A program made the position numbers and the translations under genes. A stretch of DNA of 64,000 nt from Streptomyces sp. NBC_00344 (lineage in GTDB: Bacteria > Actinomycetota > Actinomycetes > Streptomycetales > Streptomycetaceae). Of this stretch, positions 16,746 through 25,649 are shown one piece after another. The stretch is taken from contig NZ_CP107996.1 of NCBI RefSeq assembly GCF_036088315.1, positions 6,127,001 to 6,191,000 on the forward strand, written 5' to 3'. The stretch's first letter is position 1; the number at the start of each line of letters is the position of its first letter. The notes under the pieces were generated by a model. That model was not told the DNA's origin and did not search any database. It was given only the letters and a program-made list of their open reading frames with translations.

Positions 16746-18198
16746 TCACCAGGGTGCCCTCCTCGACCTGGTAGTCGAGCGGCAGGCCGAGACCGCGCAT
16801 GGCCGCGACCATCGCGGTGTTGGAGGCCTGCGTCACGGCGTACACACTGTCGCAGCCGGCCTCGACGGCCAGCGAGACGAGCCGGCCGAGCAGCTCGGAG
16901 CCGATACCGCGTCGCTGCCAGTCGTCCTCGATGAGCAGGGCGACCTCCGTCTCGTCGCCGTCCCAGAGCAGATGGCCGAGAGCCACTATGCGGCCCGACG
17001 CCGTCTGTACGGCAAGGGTGCGGCCGAAGCGGGGGCTCAGCAGATGGGACAGATAGCGGTCCGCGTCTCCCACCGGGCCGTGGTATCGAAGGCTCAGCGT
17101 CCGCTCGGAGCAACGGTCGTGCATGGCGCGGGCGGCCTTCGCGTCGTCCGGCCCCGCCCTGCGCACGGTGATCTCGTTGCCCTCGGGGAGAGTGCACACA
17201 TCCTGGCTGTGCGGCATCCGGGGGCCGAGGCGGGCATCCAGTTCGACCAGGGCACGGGCACGGGCGAACTCGGTGGGGGTGAAGGGGAGATAGGGCCGCT
17301 CGACGGTGATGGCACCGCCGGAGGGGTCACGCAGTCGCATGACGGTCTCCTCCAGGACACCCTCCACGGGTGTCTGCTCTCCCGCTGGGGAGGCATGTAC
17401 GGAAGTGGCGGGAAGCGAGTGGATCGTGCAGCGGCCGAGCAACTGGCGCAGCGCGAGCGGCAGCTCCGCGGCGTCCAGTGCGGTTCGAGTGGCGAGGGCG
17501 AGTACGCGGGTCGGCGTGTCGACCAGGTCATGCGCGTCGGCGCGCTCGATCCAGGTGTCGTGTCCGCCGGCGGCGGCTACTTCGTGACCGAGCTGCTGGG
17601 CCTGGAAGGCCGCGGGAGCGCGCAGCAGGAACTCGTCGACCGTGCCGTCCGCGAGCGGATGGGTCTGCAGGGTCAGGATGTCCACCCGGCTGCGGGCCAG
17701 CGCTGTGCAGAGGGCAGCGAGACTGCCGGGCTCGTCCCGCACCGTCGTGCGCATCCGCCACAACGCGGTCTCGGGTTCTGGAATCTCCTGCTCGCTCTGC
17801 GATGCGGCGCCGGAGGGTTCCCCCGGCGGGGCGTGGCTGTGCCGCTGGGACCACCAGATGTGGAACGCGGCGGTGCAGCCAAGTGCCACGGCCGCGGTGA
17901 CCAGAAGCACTGGGCCGTCGGGCGCGTGCACCACGAGATTGGCGATGACGTCGGCGAGGGCGACGGCGCTGAACAGGGCGGCGAGCTCGATGAGATCCCG
18001 GCGCCAGTGGTGCGGGCGGCGGGCACTCTTCGCGGAAGTCACATCAGTCATGCCCTCACTGTTGCGCGACGGTGTTGCCTGATCGCGAACAGTCTGTGAC
18101 TGATGGGTTAAGTGTGCTTTTGGTTGATTGGTAACCTTTACCTCCCGTGAATGACGTGGGGTGCGAGGTTCCCTGTCCCATGGTGATGAGACTGCCAT
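16636..18198 (-). CDS. ACT-domain and GNAT acetyltransferase membrane-linked protein
   Basis: A 520-residue multidomain protein. After a hydrophilic N-terminus come two hydrophobic helices (LIELAALFSAVALADVIANL and the next), then an ACT-like sensor domain (TTVRDEPGSLAALCTALARS). A middle region of unclear fold follows, and a C-terminal GNAT domain (ITVRRAGPDDAKAARAMHDR, DWQRRGIGSELLGRL). Allosteric, amino acid-responsive acetylation is plausible. GAGGAGG lies eight bases before ATG 18198; an in-frame ATG at 18051 is the alternative. Its 3' end overlaps the convergent transsulfuration gene by 110 bases. Confidence 0.83.
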   Translation of the reverse strand: MAVSSPWDREPRTPRHSREVKVTNQPKAHLTHQSQTVRDQATPSRNSEGMTDVTSAKSARRPHHWRRDLIELAALFSAVALADVIANLVVHAPDGPVLLVTAAVALGCTAAFHIWWSQRHSHAPPGEPSGAASQSEQEIPEPETALWRMRTTVRDEPGSLAALCTALARSRVDILTLQTHPLADGTVDEFLLRAPAAFQAQQLGHEVAAAGGHDTWIERADAHDLVDTPTRVLALATRTALDAAELPLALRQLLGRCTIHSLPATSVHASPAGEQTPVEGVLEETVMRLRDPSGGAITVERPYLPFTPTEFARARALVELDARLGPRMPHSQDVCTLPEGNEITVRRAGPDDAKAARAMHDRCSERTLSLRYHGPVGDADRYLSHLLSPRFGRTLAVQTASGRIVALGHLLWDGDETEVALLIEDDWQRRGIGSELLGRLVSLAVEAGCDSVYAVTQASNTAMVAAMRGLGLPLDYQVEEGTLVITARLAATPTRSRLPYEQPYDLRKELPYEQSEQTGH

Positions 18199-18514
18199 TG
18201 AACGTACCTCCTCACCCCAAGTGAACCGCCGGCGACGTCATTTGGTTCCTGCCGGCAGTCGGATGCCGAGAGCGACCGCCGAAGGCGCCGGATGCGCGTA
18301 GCCGAGTACGAGGTGTACGACGCAGCCCCGGGGACGCTCGGTTCCCGGGGCTGGACAGCGCACACACCGTCACGCCGGCTCCTGTCGCCCCGGTTCGGAG
18401 CGACGGCAGGCGGAGCAGGCTGTGCCCGAGACTGGTGCGCCGGGGTGGTGACAGCATGCGCTCACACTCGATGTGAGCCGTCCGGGCGCGGGCTCCGGTG
18501 TGCTCCTGGGTCGC
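18199..18514. other. Gene-free stretch between GNAT and hydrolase genes
   Basis: This 316-base stretch holds the GNAT gene's ribosome site at its left end. No reading frame with Streptomyces-like codon use and no RNA gene was recognised. Confidence 0.5.
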
Positions 18515-19345
18515 TCAGCTGCTGGTGTCCAGGATGACCCGGGCCACCAGGGCGGGATCATCGTTCATCGGGACATGGCCGCAACCGGGCAGCCGGACGA
18601 GCCGGGCCCCGGGGATGGTGTGCTTCGCCCTGATCCCCTGCCGGCGCAGCAGCAGCCGGTCCTTGTCCCCCCAGGCCACGGTCACCGGAACCTCGCTCAC
18701 CTCACCGGTGAAGAACACGTCCCGGCCGGCGGCGAGCGTTTCGTCGAAGCCGGTCGCGGTGCGCAGCGCCAGGGTCTCGGAGACGACGGCCTCGGGTGAA
18801 CGGCGGCCGGGCCTGGCGTAGATGGTGCCGGTCAGTGCCGCTCGGCCGGCCGCCGACCGGGACAGCCGCTCGATGATCGGGAGCGGCAGCGCCTTCGCGC
18901 CGTACCGCATCGCGCTCAGGGCCGAGAAGGCGTAGCGCCGTTCGCCCTGTGACCAGAAACCGGCCGGCGACAGAGCGGTGACGGAACGCGCGAGCTTGCG
19001 GTGACCCAGCTCGAGCGCGATCAGCCCGCCCAGGGAGTTCCCCGCGACATGAGGCCGATCGACCCCAAGGGCCTCGCACATCGCACTGAGCACCGGCACC
19101 ACGGAGCTCAGGCCGTACGGTACGGCTTCGGGCAGTGCGGGCGATTCGCCGAAGCCCGGGAGATCGACGGCGATCACATCGCGCTCGGCGGCGAGAATGT
19201 GCACCACCGGATCCCAGGCCTGGCGGTGGTGGCCTATGCCGTGCAGCAGCAGCAGGGGTGCGCCGGTTCCGGAGCGCCGGTAGGCAACGGAGAGCGGCCG
19301 CCGTCCGCGGGGGGTGTCGATGCTGAATGAGACCTGGGTGGTCAT
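18515..19345 (-). CDS. Alpha/beta hydrolase
   Basis: A 276-residue alpha/beta hydrolase. LLLLHGIGHHRQAWDPVV supplies the oxyanion-hole HG, and VAGNSLGGLIALELG is the nucleophile elbow. TVAWGDKDRLLLRRQ probably holds the acid, and LPGCGHVPMNDDP the catalytic histidine. No signal peptide is visible, so it is cytosolic. The substrate is unknown. ATG 19345 follows GGGAG. It is divergent from a SigJ-type sigma factor. Confidence 0.88.
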   Translation of the reverse strand: MTTQVSFSIDTPRGRRPLSVAYRRSGTGAPLLLLHGIGHHRQAWDPVVHILAAERDVIAVDLPGFGESPALPEAVPYGLSSVVPVLSAMCEALGVDRPHVAGNSLGGLIALELGHRKLARSVTALSPAGFWSQGERRYAFSALSAMRYGAKALPLPIIERLSRSAAGRAALTGTIYARPGRRSPEAVVSETLALRTATGFDETLAAGRDVFFTGEVSEVPVTVAWGDKDRLLLRRQGIRAKHTIPGARLVRLPGCGHVPMNDDPALVARVILDTSS

Positions 19346-19500
19346 GCTGCTCCCTGCGGTCGGGATTCCTGAGGGTCCGGCACGGCGATGAGACACCGCG
19401 TCAGCAAGAAATACTCCTCAGTAGCTTGTACTTCAAGACCCCCGCCCGACAGGGGGAGCCGGCAGGGTTCCGGCGATTCCTTCTGGACACCCGGTGATCG

Positions 19501-20403
19501 GTGGGCTGGGATGGAGCGGTGGCGACCGACACCGAGACCGATGCTTTCGAAGAACACCGCTCCGTACTGACCGGCGTGGCCTACCGCATGCTCGGGCGGG
19601 TGGCCGACGCCGAGGACGTGGTGCAGGAGACCTGGCTGCGCTGGTCGGCGGACAGCCGAGAGGACGTACGCGAGCCGAGGGCGTATCTGGTGCGGATCGC
19701 GACCCGGCTCGCCATCGACCGGTTGCGCCGTGCACAGTCGCGGCGCGAGGCGTACGTGGGGCCCTGGCTGCCCGAGCCGCTCGTCACCGACTTCGGGGGT
19801 GCCGTCCCCGACACCGCGGAGCGCACCGTCCTCGCGGAGTCCGTCTCCTTCGCCGTGCTGGTGGTGCTGGAATCGCTCTCCCCGCTCGAGCGTGCGGTGT
19901 TCGTGCTGCGGGAGGCCTTCGGGTTCCCCTATGTGGAGATCGCTGCCGTCCTCGACCGTGAGGAAGCGGCCGTGCGCCAGCTCGCCGCGCGGGCTCGCCG
20001 CCATGTGGAGGAACGCAAGCCGCGCTACGACGTCGACCCGGCCGAACGCCGTGATCTGACGGAGCGGTTTCTGGCCGCGGCCGCCGGAGGCGACCTCGGG
20101 GGTCTGCTCGCACTGCTCGCGCCCGGTGTACGGCTCATCGGGGACAGTGGGGGCAAATCCAGGGCGCCCCTGCGGATCATCGAGAGCGCGGACAAGGTCG
20201 GCCGGTTCGTCATCGGTGTCGCGGAGAAGGGCGTCGACGATCCGGAGTTCAGGTTTGTCGAGCTCAATGGGGCTCCGTCGCTGCTGCTGCTGTCCGGTGG
20301 CCGGGTGGACAGCATGCTCCAGGCGGAGGTCGTCGACGGCCGGATCGCCTGCATATACATCGTGCGCAATCCGGACAAGCTCGCGCTCCTCCCTGTGAAG
20401 TAG
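19501..20403 (+). CDS. SigJ-type ECF RNA polymerase sigma factor
   Basis: A 300-residue ECF sigma factor of the SigJ group. Region 2 is AYRMLGRVADAEDVVQETWL and region 4 is FVLREAFGFPYVEIAAVLDR. The C-terminus, from about residue 195 on, is a SnoaL-like domain (FLAAAAGGDLGGLLALLAPG) that in this group takes the place of a separate anti-sigma. Start GTG 19501 or GTG 19519 are both possible. No anti-sigma gene is adjacent, which fits the SnoaL-fused class. Confidence 0.9.
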   Translation: MGWDGAVATDTETDAFEEHRSVLTGVAYRMLGRVADAEDVVQETWLRWSADSREDVREPRAYLVRIATRLAIDRLRRAQSRREAYVGPWLPEPLVTDFGGAVPDTAERTVLAESVSFAVLVVLESLSPLERAVFVLREAFGFPYVEIAAVLDREEAAVRQLAARARRHVEERKPRYDVDPAERRDLTERFLAAAAGGDLGGLLALLAPGVRLIGDSGGKSRAPLRIIESADKVGRFVIGVAEKGVDDPEFRFVELNGAPSLLLLSGGRVDSMLQAEVVDGRIACIYIVRNPDKLALLPVK

Positions 20404-20572
20404 AGCCGAGAGGGAGGACGCTCCGGTTGTCCCAGCGGCCGGGACCGCCGGCCGCCGCCCCGTGTTCGTTTCCGGACGCGGGGCTTCCTGCTGTCCTCTT
20501 CATGCATCCACGAGAACGTACTGTGAACGGTCCGTGGCAGAGCGCGACTTCGCCGCGTAATCGAGGAAGGAT

Positions 20573-20584
20573 TGGTCTTGACCA
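20573..20584. promoter_or_regulatory. DasR-like (dre) operator over the GntR gene promoter
   Basis: TGGTCTTGACCA, within the palindrome TTGGTCTTGACCAA (20572-20585), matches the DasR-responsive element core TGGTCTAGACCA at 11 of 12 bases. It overlaps the -35 box of the promoter at 20578-20606, so bound DasR or a related GntR protein would block RNA polymerase. Confidence 0.62.
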
Positions 20585-20606
20585 AGGGGGTGCGGCGCCC
20601 TACCCT
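20578..20606 (+). promoter_or_regulatory. Housekeeping-type promoter of the GntR gene
   Basis: TTGACC (20578-20583), a 17-base spacer and TACCCT (20601-20606) form a good HrdB-type promoter. Transcription would start near 20613, about 70 bases upstream of the GTG start of the GntR gene. Confidence 0.6.
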
Positions 20607-20685
20607 CGCAGAGATAGTGCAAGAACCTTTAATAAACAAGGGCATGGAAAAGCCGCCGGGGACACGGCGATTGCGGAGGATCAGG

Positions 20686-21453
20686 GTGGGGACCACGCAG
20701 CTGGAATCGGTGCCGGAGCCGAAGTACTGGCATCTCAAGACCCTCCTCAGTGAGGCGCTGGACTCGGACTTCGCCGTCGGCGAGATCCTGCCCAACGAGC
20801 GTGAGCTGGCCGCCCGGTTCGGCGTAGCCCGGGCCACCCTGCGCCAGGCACTGGAACAGCTGGAGCTCGAAGGCAGACTGCAGCGCCGCCGCGGAGTCGG
20901 CACCACGGTCGCCCCGCCGCGGGTGGGTGTCGATGTGTCGACCACGCAGCAGACCTGGCCGGGAGCCTCTGACGACGCGTGGCAGCCCATCGAATGCGCG
21001 ACCGCCGTCCCGCCGGCCGCGGTGGCCAGGACGCTGGGCGTGGACGGCGGCGAAGAGGTGTACACCGTACGCAGGATCCGGATGACGCACGGCCAGTCCG
21101 TCGCCGCGGAACTGCTGTACGTACCGAAGGCATCGGTTCCCGAACTCTCCGCCATAGACGCCCCCTCGGGACCCGCACGGGCGCGAAGCGTCATGCGTGA
21201 GCTGCAGCACCTCAGCCTGGAGGGCCAGGACCGCGCGGTCGAACTCGGCTCCGCGCGTGCCGATGACGCCAAGGAACTCGACCGGCTGCCCGGCGCGCCG
21301 GTCCTCGTCGTGACCACCAGGTATCTGGCCGAGGGCAGGACCGTAGCCCTGTCGATGGCCACCTACCGGGCCGACACCTGCCGGCTCACCTTCGGCGACT
21401 CGGGCGACCTGGAGATCAGCGACCACACACCGGAGAGCAAGAAGGCGTCCTGA
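20686..21453 (+). CDS. GntR/HutC family transcriptional regulator
   Basis: A 255-residue HutC-type GntR regulator. The winged HTH spans residues about 10-75 (HLKTLLSEALDSDFAVGEIL, RFGVARATLRQALEQLELEG, RRRGVGTTVAPPR). A UTRA ligand-binding domain follows (YTVRRIRMTHGQSVAAELLY). Start GTG 20686 is supported by GGAGG six bases upstream; a longer reading begins at 20572 inside the promoter. A DasR-like operator overlaps its promoter, which suggests control by aminosugar signalling or autoregulation. Ligand unknown. Confidence 0.9.
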   Translation: MGTTQLESVPEPKYWHLKTLLSEALDSDFAVGEILPNERELAARFGVARATLRQALEQLELEGRLQRRRGVGTTVAPPRVGVDVSTTQQTWPGASDDAWQPIECATAVPPAAVARTLGVDGGEEVYTVRRIRMTHGQSVAAELLYVPKASVPELSAIDAPSGPARARSVMRELQHLSLEGQDRAVELGSARADDAKELDRLPGAPVLVVTTRYLAEGRTVALSMATYRADTCRLTFGDSGDLEISDHTPESKKAS

Positions 21454-21501
21454 CCCGCCGGGAGCTGTGTGCTCTCCACCGGGCGGTCCCCGATCCGGAC
21501 G

Positions 21502-21534
21502 CCACGGCCCGCCGTCTTCAGCGGCGGGCCGTGG
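21502..21534. terminator. Bidirectional terminator between GntR and ROK genes
   Basis: CCACGGCCCGCCG (21502-21514) and CGGCGGGCCGTGG (21522-21534) make a perfect 13-pair stem with a seven-base loop. The stop codon of the minus-strand ROK gene lies in the loop, so the hairpin serves both convergent genes. Confidence 0.8.
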
Positions 21535-22675
21535 CCGTTCCCTCCACCGCGAAGAGCTGCTCCTCGACATGGTCGAGAGCCAGGCGCAGCGCGCCGGTGG
21601 CGATGGCGGAGTCGCCGAGCAGCGAGAGCGTCACCCGCGGCGGCCGCAGGCAATAGCGGGCCAGCTCGCCGCGCAACGGCTCGAGCACACCGTCGAGCCC
21701 GGCCGCCCAGCCGCCGACCACGACCAGCTCCGGGTCGAGTGCCAGGACCAGCGCCGCCACATCGTGCACCAGTCGCTGGATGAAACGCTCCACCGCAGCC
21801 TGGGCCCGCGGGTCACCTCGTTTGGCATGCGCGAAGACCTCGGCCACCGCGGCCTCGTCCAGAGGGTGCAGCGGCTCGTCCGTGGTCGACAGCAGTTTCT
21901 CCGGGGTCACCCCGCGGCCCAGCAGATGCAGCGCGCCGATCTCGCCGGCCGCGCCGCCGAAACCGCGGTGCAGCCGTCCGCCGATCAATGAGCCCGCGCC
22001 GGGGCTGAGTCCGGCGAGCACGAAGACGATGTCGTCGGAATCGGCTGCCGCGCCCTTCCAGTGCTCCGCCACCGCGGCGGCGTTGGCGTCGTTCTCCACC
22101 AGTACCGGACAGCGGAAGGAGCGCCGGAGCCGCTCGCCGAGTGCCAGCCCCGTCCACTCGGGAAGCGCCGTCCCCAGGCGTACGGTTCCGTCCGCCTCCA
22201 CGATCCCGGGGCTGCCCACACCGACCGCACGCAGGCTGCTCCGCGCGACCCCGGCCCGGCGCAGCACATCGGCCACTGTGATCCGCACCCGTTCGAGCCG
22301 TTCGTCCGCCGACGCGGTCTCCGCCACCTCACGGGACCCGGCGCAGATGATGCGTCCGTCGAGCCCGGAGAGCAGGGCAGCGACCCGGTGCGGCCCGATC
22401 TCGATGCCCAGGAGGTGCCCGGCCTCCGCCCGGAAGCGGAATCTGCGCGCCGGACGCCCCTGCCGGCGTGCCTCGCTCTCCTCCGGGGCGTCCTCCACCA
22501 CGAGGCCCGCCACCATGAGCCCGTCGATCACTCCCTCGACCGTCGGCCGGGAGAGACCGGTGATCCGGGTGAGATCGGTGAGGGTCGGAAACTCCGCGCC
22601 CCGCAGCGCGTGGAGCACCACTGCGGAGTTGATCCGCCGCAGAAGGGAGGGGTCCCCGCCGGTCAGCCGCCCCAA
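21518..22675 (-). CDS. ROK family transcriptional regulator
   Basis: A 385-residue ROK protein with an N-terminal winged HTH (TDLTRITGLSRPTVEGVIDG) and a sugar-kinase-like domain (LLGIEIGPHRVAALLSGLDG, GVGSPGIVEADGTV, LVENDANAAAVAEHW). It probably represses sugar-use genes. The usual zinc-binding CxCGxxGC motif after GAAGEIGALH is absent; LLGRGVTPEKLL stands in its place. TTG 22675 is chosen because GGAGG lies seven bases upstream. It shares a terminator stem with the convergent GntR gene. Confidence 0.88.
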   Translation of the reverse strand: MGRLTGGDPSLLRRINSAVVLHALRGAEFPTLTDLTRITGLSRPTVEGVIDGLMVAGLVVEDAPEESEARRQGRPARRFRFRAEAGHLLGIEIGPHRVAALLSGLDGRIICAGSREVAETASADERLERVRITVADVLRRAGVARSSLRAVGVGSPGIVEADGTVRLGTALPEWTGLALGERLRRSFRCPVLVENDANAAAVAEHWKGAAADSDDIVFVLAGLSPGAGSLIGGRLHRGFGGAAGEIGALHLLGRGVTPEKLLSTTDEPLHPLDEAAVAEVFAHAKRGDPRAQAAVERFIQRLVHDVAALVLALDPELVVVGGWAAGLDGVLEPLRGELARYCLRPPRVTLSLLGDSAIATGALRLALDHVEEQLFAVEGTATARR

Positions 22676-22979
22676 CGTGTGTCCTCCCAGCTCAGCTCGT
22701 GCGCGTGTCTGCCGGATGGTACCGGGTGGCCGGGCGGTGGGCGAGTGGCTGTGGAGGTCCGTTCCGGATCAGGCCGACGAGCTCGGCCCGACGGACCAGG
22801 ACGTCGCTCGTGGCCGCAATTCCGCGGGCCGTCTGCCCGAGCGGGACCGCCCGCCCTGAGACGGGAGGTGACCGGCTCGGCCGGCGGCCCGGAGCGCCGC
22901 GTACTGCTGCCGCGCTTCCGGTCGGCCGGCCAACGGCGGCGGACGTCCGGCTGTCAGTGGCAGCGGGTTTACTGATGTC
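22676..22979. other. Gene-free stretch upstream of the ROK gene
   Basis: These 304 bases between divergent genes hold the ROK gene's ribosome site (GGAGG) at the left end. No protein or RNA gene was recognised in it. Confidence 0.5.
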
Positions 22980-23447
22980 ATGACCACCGCTCAGAACCTG
23001 GCCACCATCGACCTGTTGAGGACTCGTGCGTTTCCCGCCCGGCGCGACGGTGATGACCTGGGTCGCGGTGCGGCCGCGGACGGCTCCGGATACCACCTCG
23101 TGGTCCTGAAGGGCGATGAGGGTTCCGGCCACGGCGACGGGAGCCGCCCGCCCGGCGCGGATGCGGAGTCCGAGCCGGAGGGGCAGACCGTTGCGGAGTG
23201 CGAGGGCCTGGCCTCCGTGCTCGAGGCCCGCTGGGGCCCGCCCCAGACCTTCGGGCTGTGGAGCTTACTGGTCCGTCTCACGGAGGGGGAGGAGGTGGCC
23301 GAGCCGTGGAGCGCGCTCTGCAGCACCACGCCGTACGTCCACCTGTGGAGGGTGGAGGCCCGCTGGATCGCTCTCGGTGTCTCGCGGTGGGACGGGGGGC
23401 CGCAGTGGCGGCTCATAGCGGCGATCACCGATGCCGACCCTCCATGA
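22980..23447 (+). CDS. Hypothetical protein (155 aa)
   Basis: An unrecognised 155-residue, acidic, soluble protein. It has a hydrophilic middle (about residues 45-70, Gly/Glu/Asp-rich) and a more structured C-terminal half with Trp-rich strands (WGPPQTFGLWSLLVRLTEGE, YVHLWRVEARWIALGVSRWD). Codon use fits Streptomyces, with strong G/C in third positions. The start ATG 22980 lacks a clear ribosome site. It stands alone between the ROK gene and an accessory patch. No function is proposed. Confidence 0.6.
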   Translation: MTTAQNLATIDLLRTRAFPARRDGDDLGRGAAADGSGYHLVVLKGDEGSGHGDGSRPPGADAESEPEGQTVAECEGLASVLEARWGPPQTFGLWSLLVRLTEGEEVAEPWSALCSTTPYVHLWRVEARWIALGVSRWDGGPQWRLIAAITDADPP

Positions 23448-23761
23448 GGGCGGGCAGGCCCCCCCGGGCGGTGGGGCGGTTGAGCCGGTGGCTGCCCCCG
23501 CGTACCCGGGGTGATCCGTTTTCCGCCTGCGACCCCGGCAGGAGTGCCTCGTCGCCCTCGACCGCCGACCGCAACCTGCCGTACCCCTCGGCCATGATCC
23601 GACCGCCCAGTGCGCGTGGGGACCACTGTCCTTTCCTGCGCCAGAAGCGGGCCCAGACACGTCGGCTCGCCAGGACCGCAGCACCGGTCAACCTCGGCAT
23701 ACCCGTTATCGCACCGCGATCAGCGGCCAGGCGAGAATGAGCGGATGTATTACCTGCAGGC
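23448..23761. other. Gene-free stretch before the phosphotransferase relic
   Basis: These 314 bases hold only short frames with inconsistent codon use on both strands. Nothing was recognised; they may be decayed sequence that belongs with the relic that follows. Confidence 0.4.
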
Positions 23762-24088
23762 GGTCGTCGCCACCGATTCGACTGGGTCGAAACCTCCTGG
23801 GGTCCGGCCGACCTGGACGTCGCCCACTGCTCGACCGCCCTCGCTCTGCTGCACGGCGTCCCGGCCGGCATGGGCCTCGCCGACCGGTACATCGCGGGCG
23901 GCGGTACCGTGTCCGACGATCGAGCCTCGCACCTCTACTGGCGCTTGCTGGACGCTCTGGCGTTTGCCCCGGACGCCCAGAAGGTTGCCGGTCCCTGGCG
24001 TGAACTGGGCCGTACTGATCTGACCCCCACCGTGCTGACGACCAGGCTGGAGGACTACCTCCAGGCCCTCTTCGACCGGTACGCGTAG
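23762..24088 (+). pseudogene. C-terminal relic of an aminoglycoside phosphotransferase-family kinase
   Basis: In one frame the DNA reads HRFDWVETSWGPADLDVAH, then CSTALALLHGVPAGMGLADR and RLEDYLQALFDRYA. This is the C-terminal part of an APH-family phosphotransferase: the D-W-V/E segment with the magnesium aspartate, then the closing helices. The preceding catalytic HGD region and the whole N-lobe are absent, and no plausible start codon lies in frame at the break. It is therefore a truncated gene. It converges on the kinase-like gene, whose stop is 10 bases away. Confidence 0.68.
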
Positions 24089-24098
24089 TGGCCACACT

Positions 24099-25178
24099 TC
24101 ACTCCGACGCTGACACGCTGACCAGGGCCTGCCGCACCTTGGCTGCGGGGAATGGAGTGCGCTTGCTCTCCGTGACAAGCTGATGGGCGAAGTCGTCCAT
24201 GACGACGGCGTGCGGGGCATGGCGATTAATGATCGCCCCGATCTCGGGGGGAAGGCCGTCGGGGCGGCGGCCTGCGAGCCATTCGCGCAGGAAGGTCCCG
24301 TGTTCCGCGCCACCGCGCACGGCCTTGGGCAGGTGGTGGCGCATCAGGTGCCACGGTGCATAGCAGCGGTCATACACAAGGTGATCGGCGAGGAAGGCGG
24401 CTTCCTGCGCCGAGAGCTCGAAGTCGCGGCTGAGAGCGAGCCCGAAGTCCGCGAAGTACACCCGTTGACCGTCGGTGAGCAGGTTGGCGAAGTGCGTGTC
24501 GAAGTGGACCAACCCACGTGAGCTCATGAACTCCGTCCCCCGCACCAGCTCGTCTTCCACCCACCGGTAAGGGGAGTCGCCTCCCGGCTGTGTCCAGGCC
24601 GCATCACGGGTATCGCTGAGCCAAGCCGCGAGTGTCCGAGGCACGTGCTCCAGGAAGAGCACCAGGCTGAAGGAGGCCCTGCCGATGGCCTCCAACCGCT
24701 CGCGCACGGCAGACGAACCCTCCCAATGCGCGACGGCTCCCTCGAGGCCTCCGAACTCATCGGTGAAGTCGACAGGGGGACGATCCGGCACGACCCGCCA
24801 GTGATACATGAGCGGGAAACCCGCGAACTCGTTCCTCAGAACCCAAGCGGTGGTCATGACGTGCGCGGCCAGTTCACGCCAGGCCCCGAACCCCGCCGAC
24901 CCCACTCCGTACTGATAGAAGAGAGGGAGCTCGAACAGGTTGGCGGTCGAGCGCACATGGTCCGGCCGCAACTCGATGTCCGTCAGCGGGATCCGCTTGA
25001 CGAAGACGGGTATCCCCGCGACCTCCATCTCGCCCCGTCTGCCACCGATGCCCGAGCCGAGTGTCGGCGTGGCAGCAACCATATCGCCGAGCCTTCGGTC
25101 GCTGAGCAGCGAGAGCTGTGCTCCTACGGCCGCATAAGCGGACACACGAGCGGCGGGTAGTGGCTCCGTCTCATCCAT
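24099..25178 (-). CDS. Protein-kinase-like / phosphotransferase-fold protein
   Basis: About 359 residues with a kinase-like fold. RGLVHFDTHFANLLTDGQ resembles the catalytic loop H-x-D-x(4)-N, and YFADFGLALSRDF the DFG magnesium loop. VAGIPVFVKRIPLTDIEL near residue 55 supplies a candidate ATP-site lysine strand. It could be a small-molecule or protein kinase; the substrate is unknown. The start is uncertain: the frame opens at ATG 25352, with ATGs at 25220 and 25178, none with a good ribosome site. Codon use is less G/C-biased than the neighbours. It sits between two gene relics, which suggests horizontal acquisition. Confidence 0.65.
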   Translation of the reverse strand: MDETEPLPAARVSAYAAVGAQLSLLSDRRLGDMVAATPTLGSGIGGRRGEMEVAGIPVFVKRIPLTDIELRPDHVRSTANLFELPLFYQYGVGSAGFGAWRELAAHVMTTAWVLRNEFAGFPLMYHWRVVPDRPPVDFTDEFGGLEGAVAHWEGSSAVRERLEAIGRASFSLVLFLEHVPRTLAAWLSDTRDAAWTQPGGDSPYRWVEDELVRGTEFMSSRGLVHFDTHFANLLTDGQRVYFADFGLALSRDFELSAQEAAFLADHLVYDRCYAPWHLMRHHLPKAVRGGAEHGTFLREWLAGRRPDGLPPEIGAIINRHAPHAVVMDDFAHQLVTESKRTPFPAAKVRQALVSVSASE

Positions 25179-25363
25179 CGGCGGCGCCGCACCGACATCA
25201 CACCGACCGCTGTTGATCATGCCACGCACCCCAACGCGACTCCCGAAGTCGCCGTCAATGACTTCCCAGGAAGCTGGGACAGCCGGCGATCTGCGCTGGC
25301 CGGACAGGGCGTTCTCCCGGCTGGAAACGCCGCGTCCTTCCGGTTCGTCCATCGTCCCAAGTA

Positions 25364-25612
25364 TCAGCAGCCAGTGAACTGTCGCCTCAACGAAGGAGCA
25401 CTGCCCTGAGCCCTATGCCCCTCGCCACCCTTTCGAGTGAAGTGCAGAGAAGCGGCACCGGACGGAAGCGATCTGCCGGGGCGGGCGAAGTGATGGCCCG
25501 TCGCGGCGGTCGTCAGACCGGGGTTGATCCCGCGGAACCGCACACGCAAGCCGTCCGCGACCACATCGGGAACGAGGCGGTCGCGGACGGCTTCGAGTTC
25601 TCCGGGTTTCAT
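25364..25612 (-). pseudogene. mug: Relic of a mug (G/U mismatch-specific) DNA glycosylase
   Basis: The first 50 or so residues match the N-terminus of actinobacterial Mug/TDG-type glycosylases: LEAVRDRLVPDVVADGLRVR, FRGINPGLTTAATGHHFARPG. The GINPG active-site motif (normally preceded by FCG) and HHFARPG are unmistakable. Past that point the frame shifts: the N-R-F-W-P segment appears only weakly in another frame, and the remaining two thirds are absent. It begins 37 bases after the purB stop, where an operon-mate would be expected. It cannot make an active enzyme. Confidence 0.72.
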
Positions 25613-25649
25613 GCGGCGTTTCTGCCGGGGAGGGTGGTGCGGCGCCGGT

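Noticed and set aside
18052..18514. Possible tRNA or small RNA in the gap near the ACT-GNAT gene
   Set aside because: No cloverleaf, T-loop (GGTTCGAATCC-like) or conserved stem was found. Part of it is better read as the GNAT N-terminus.
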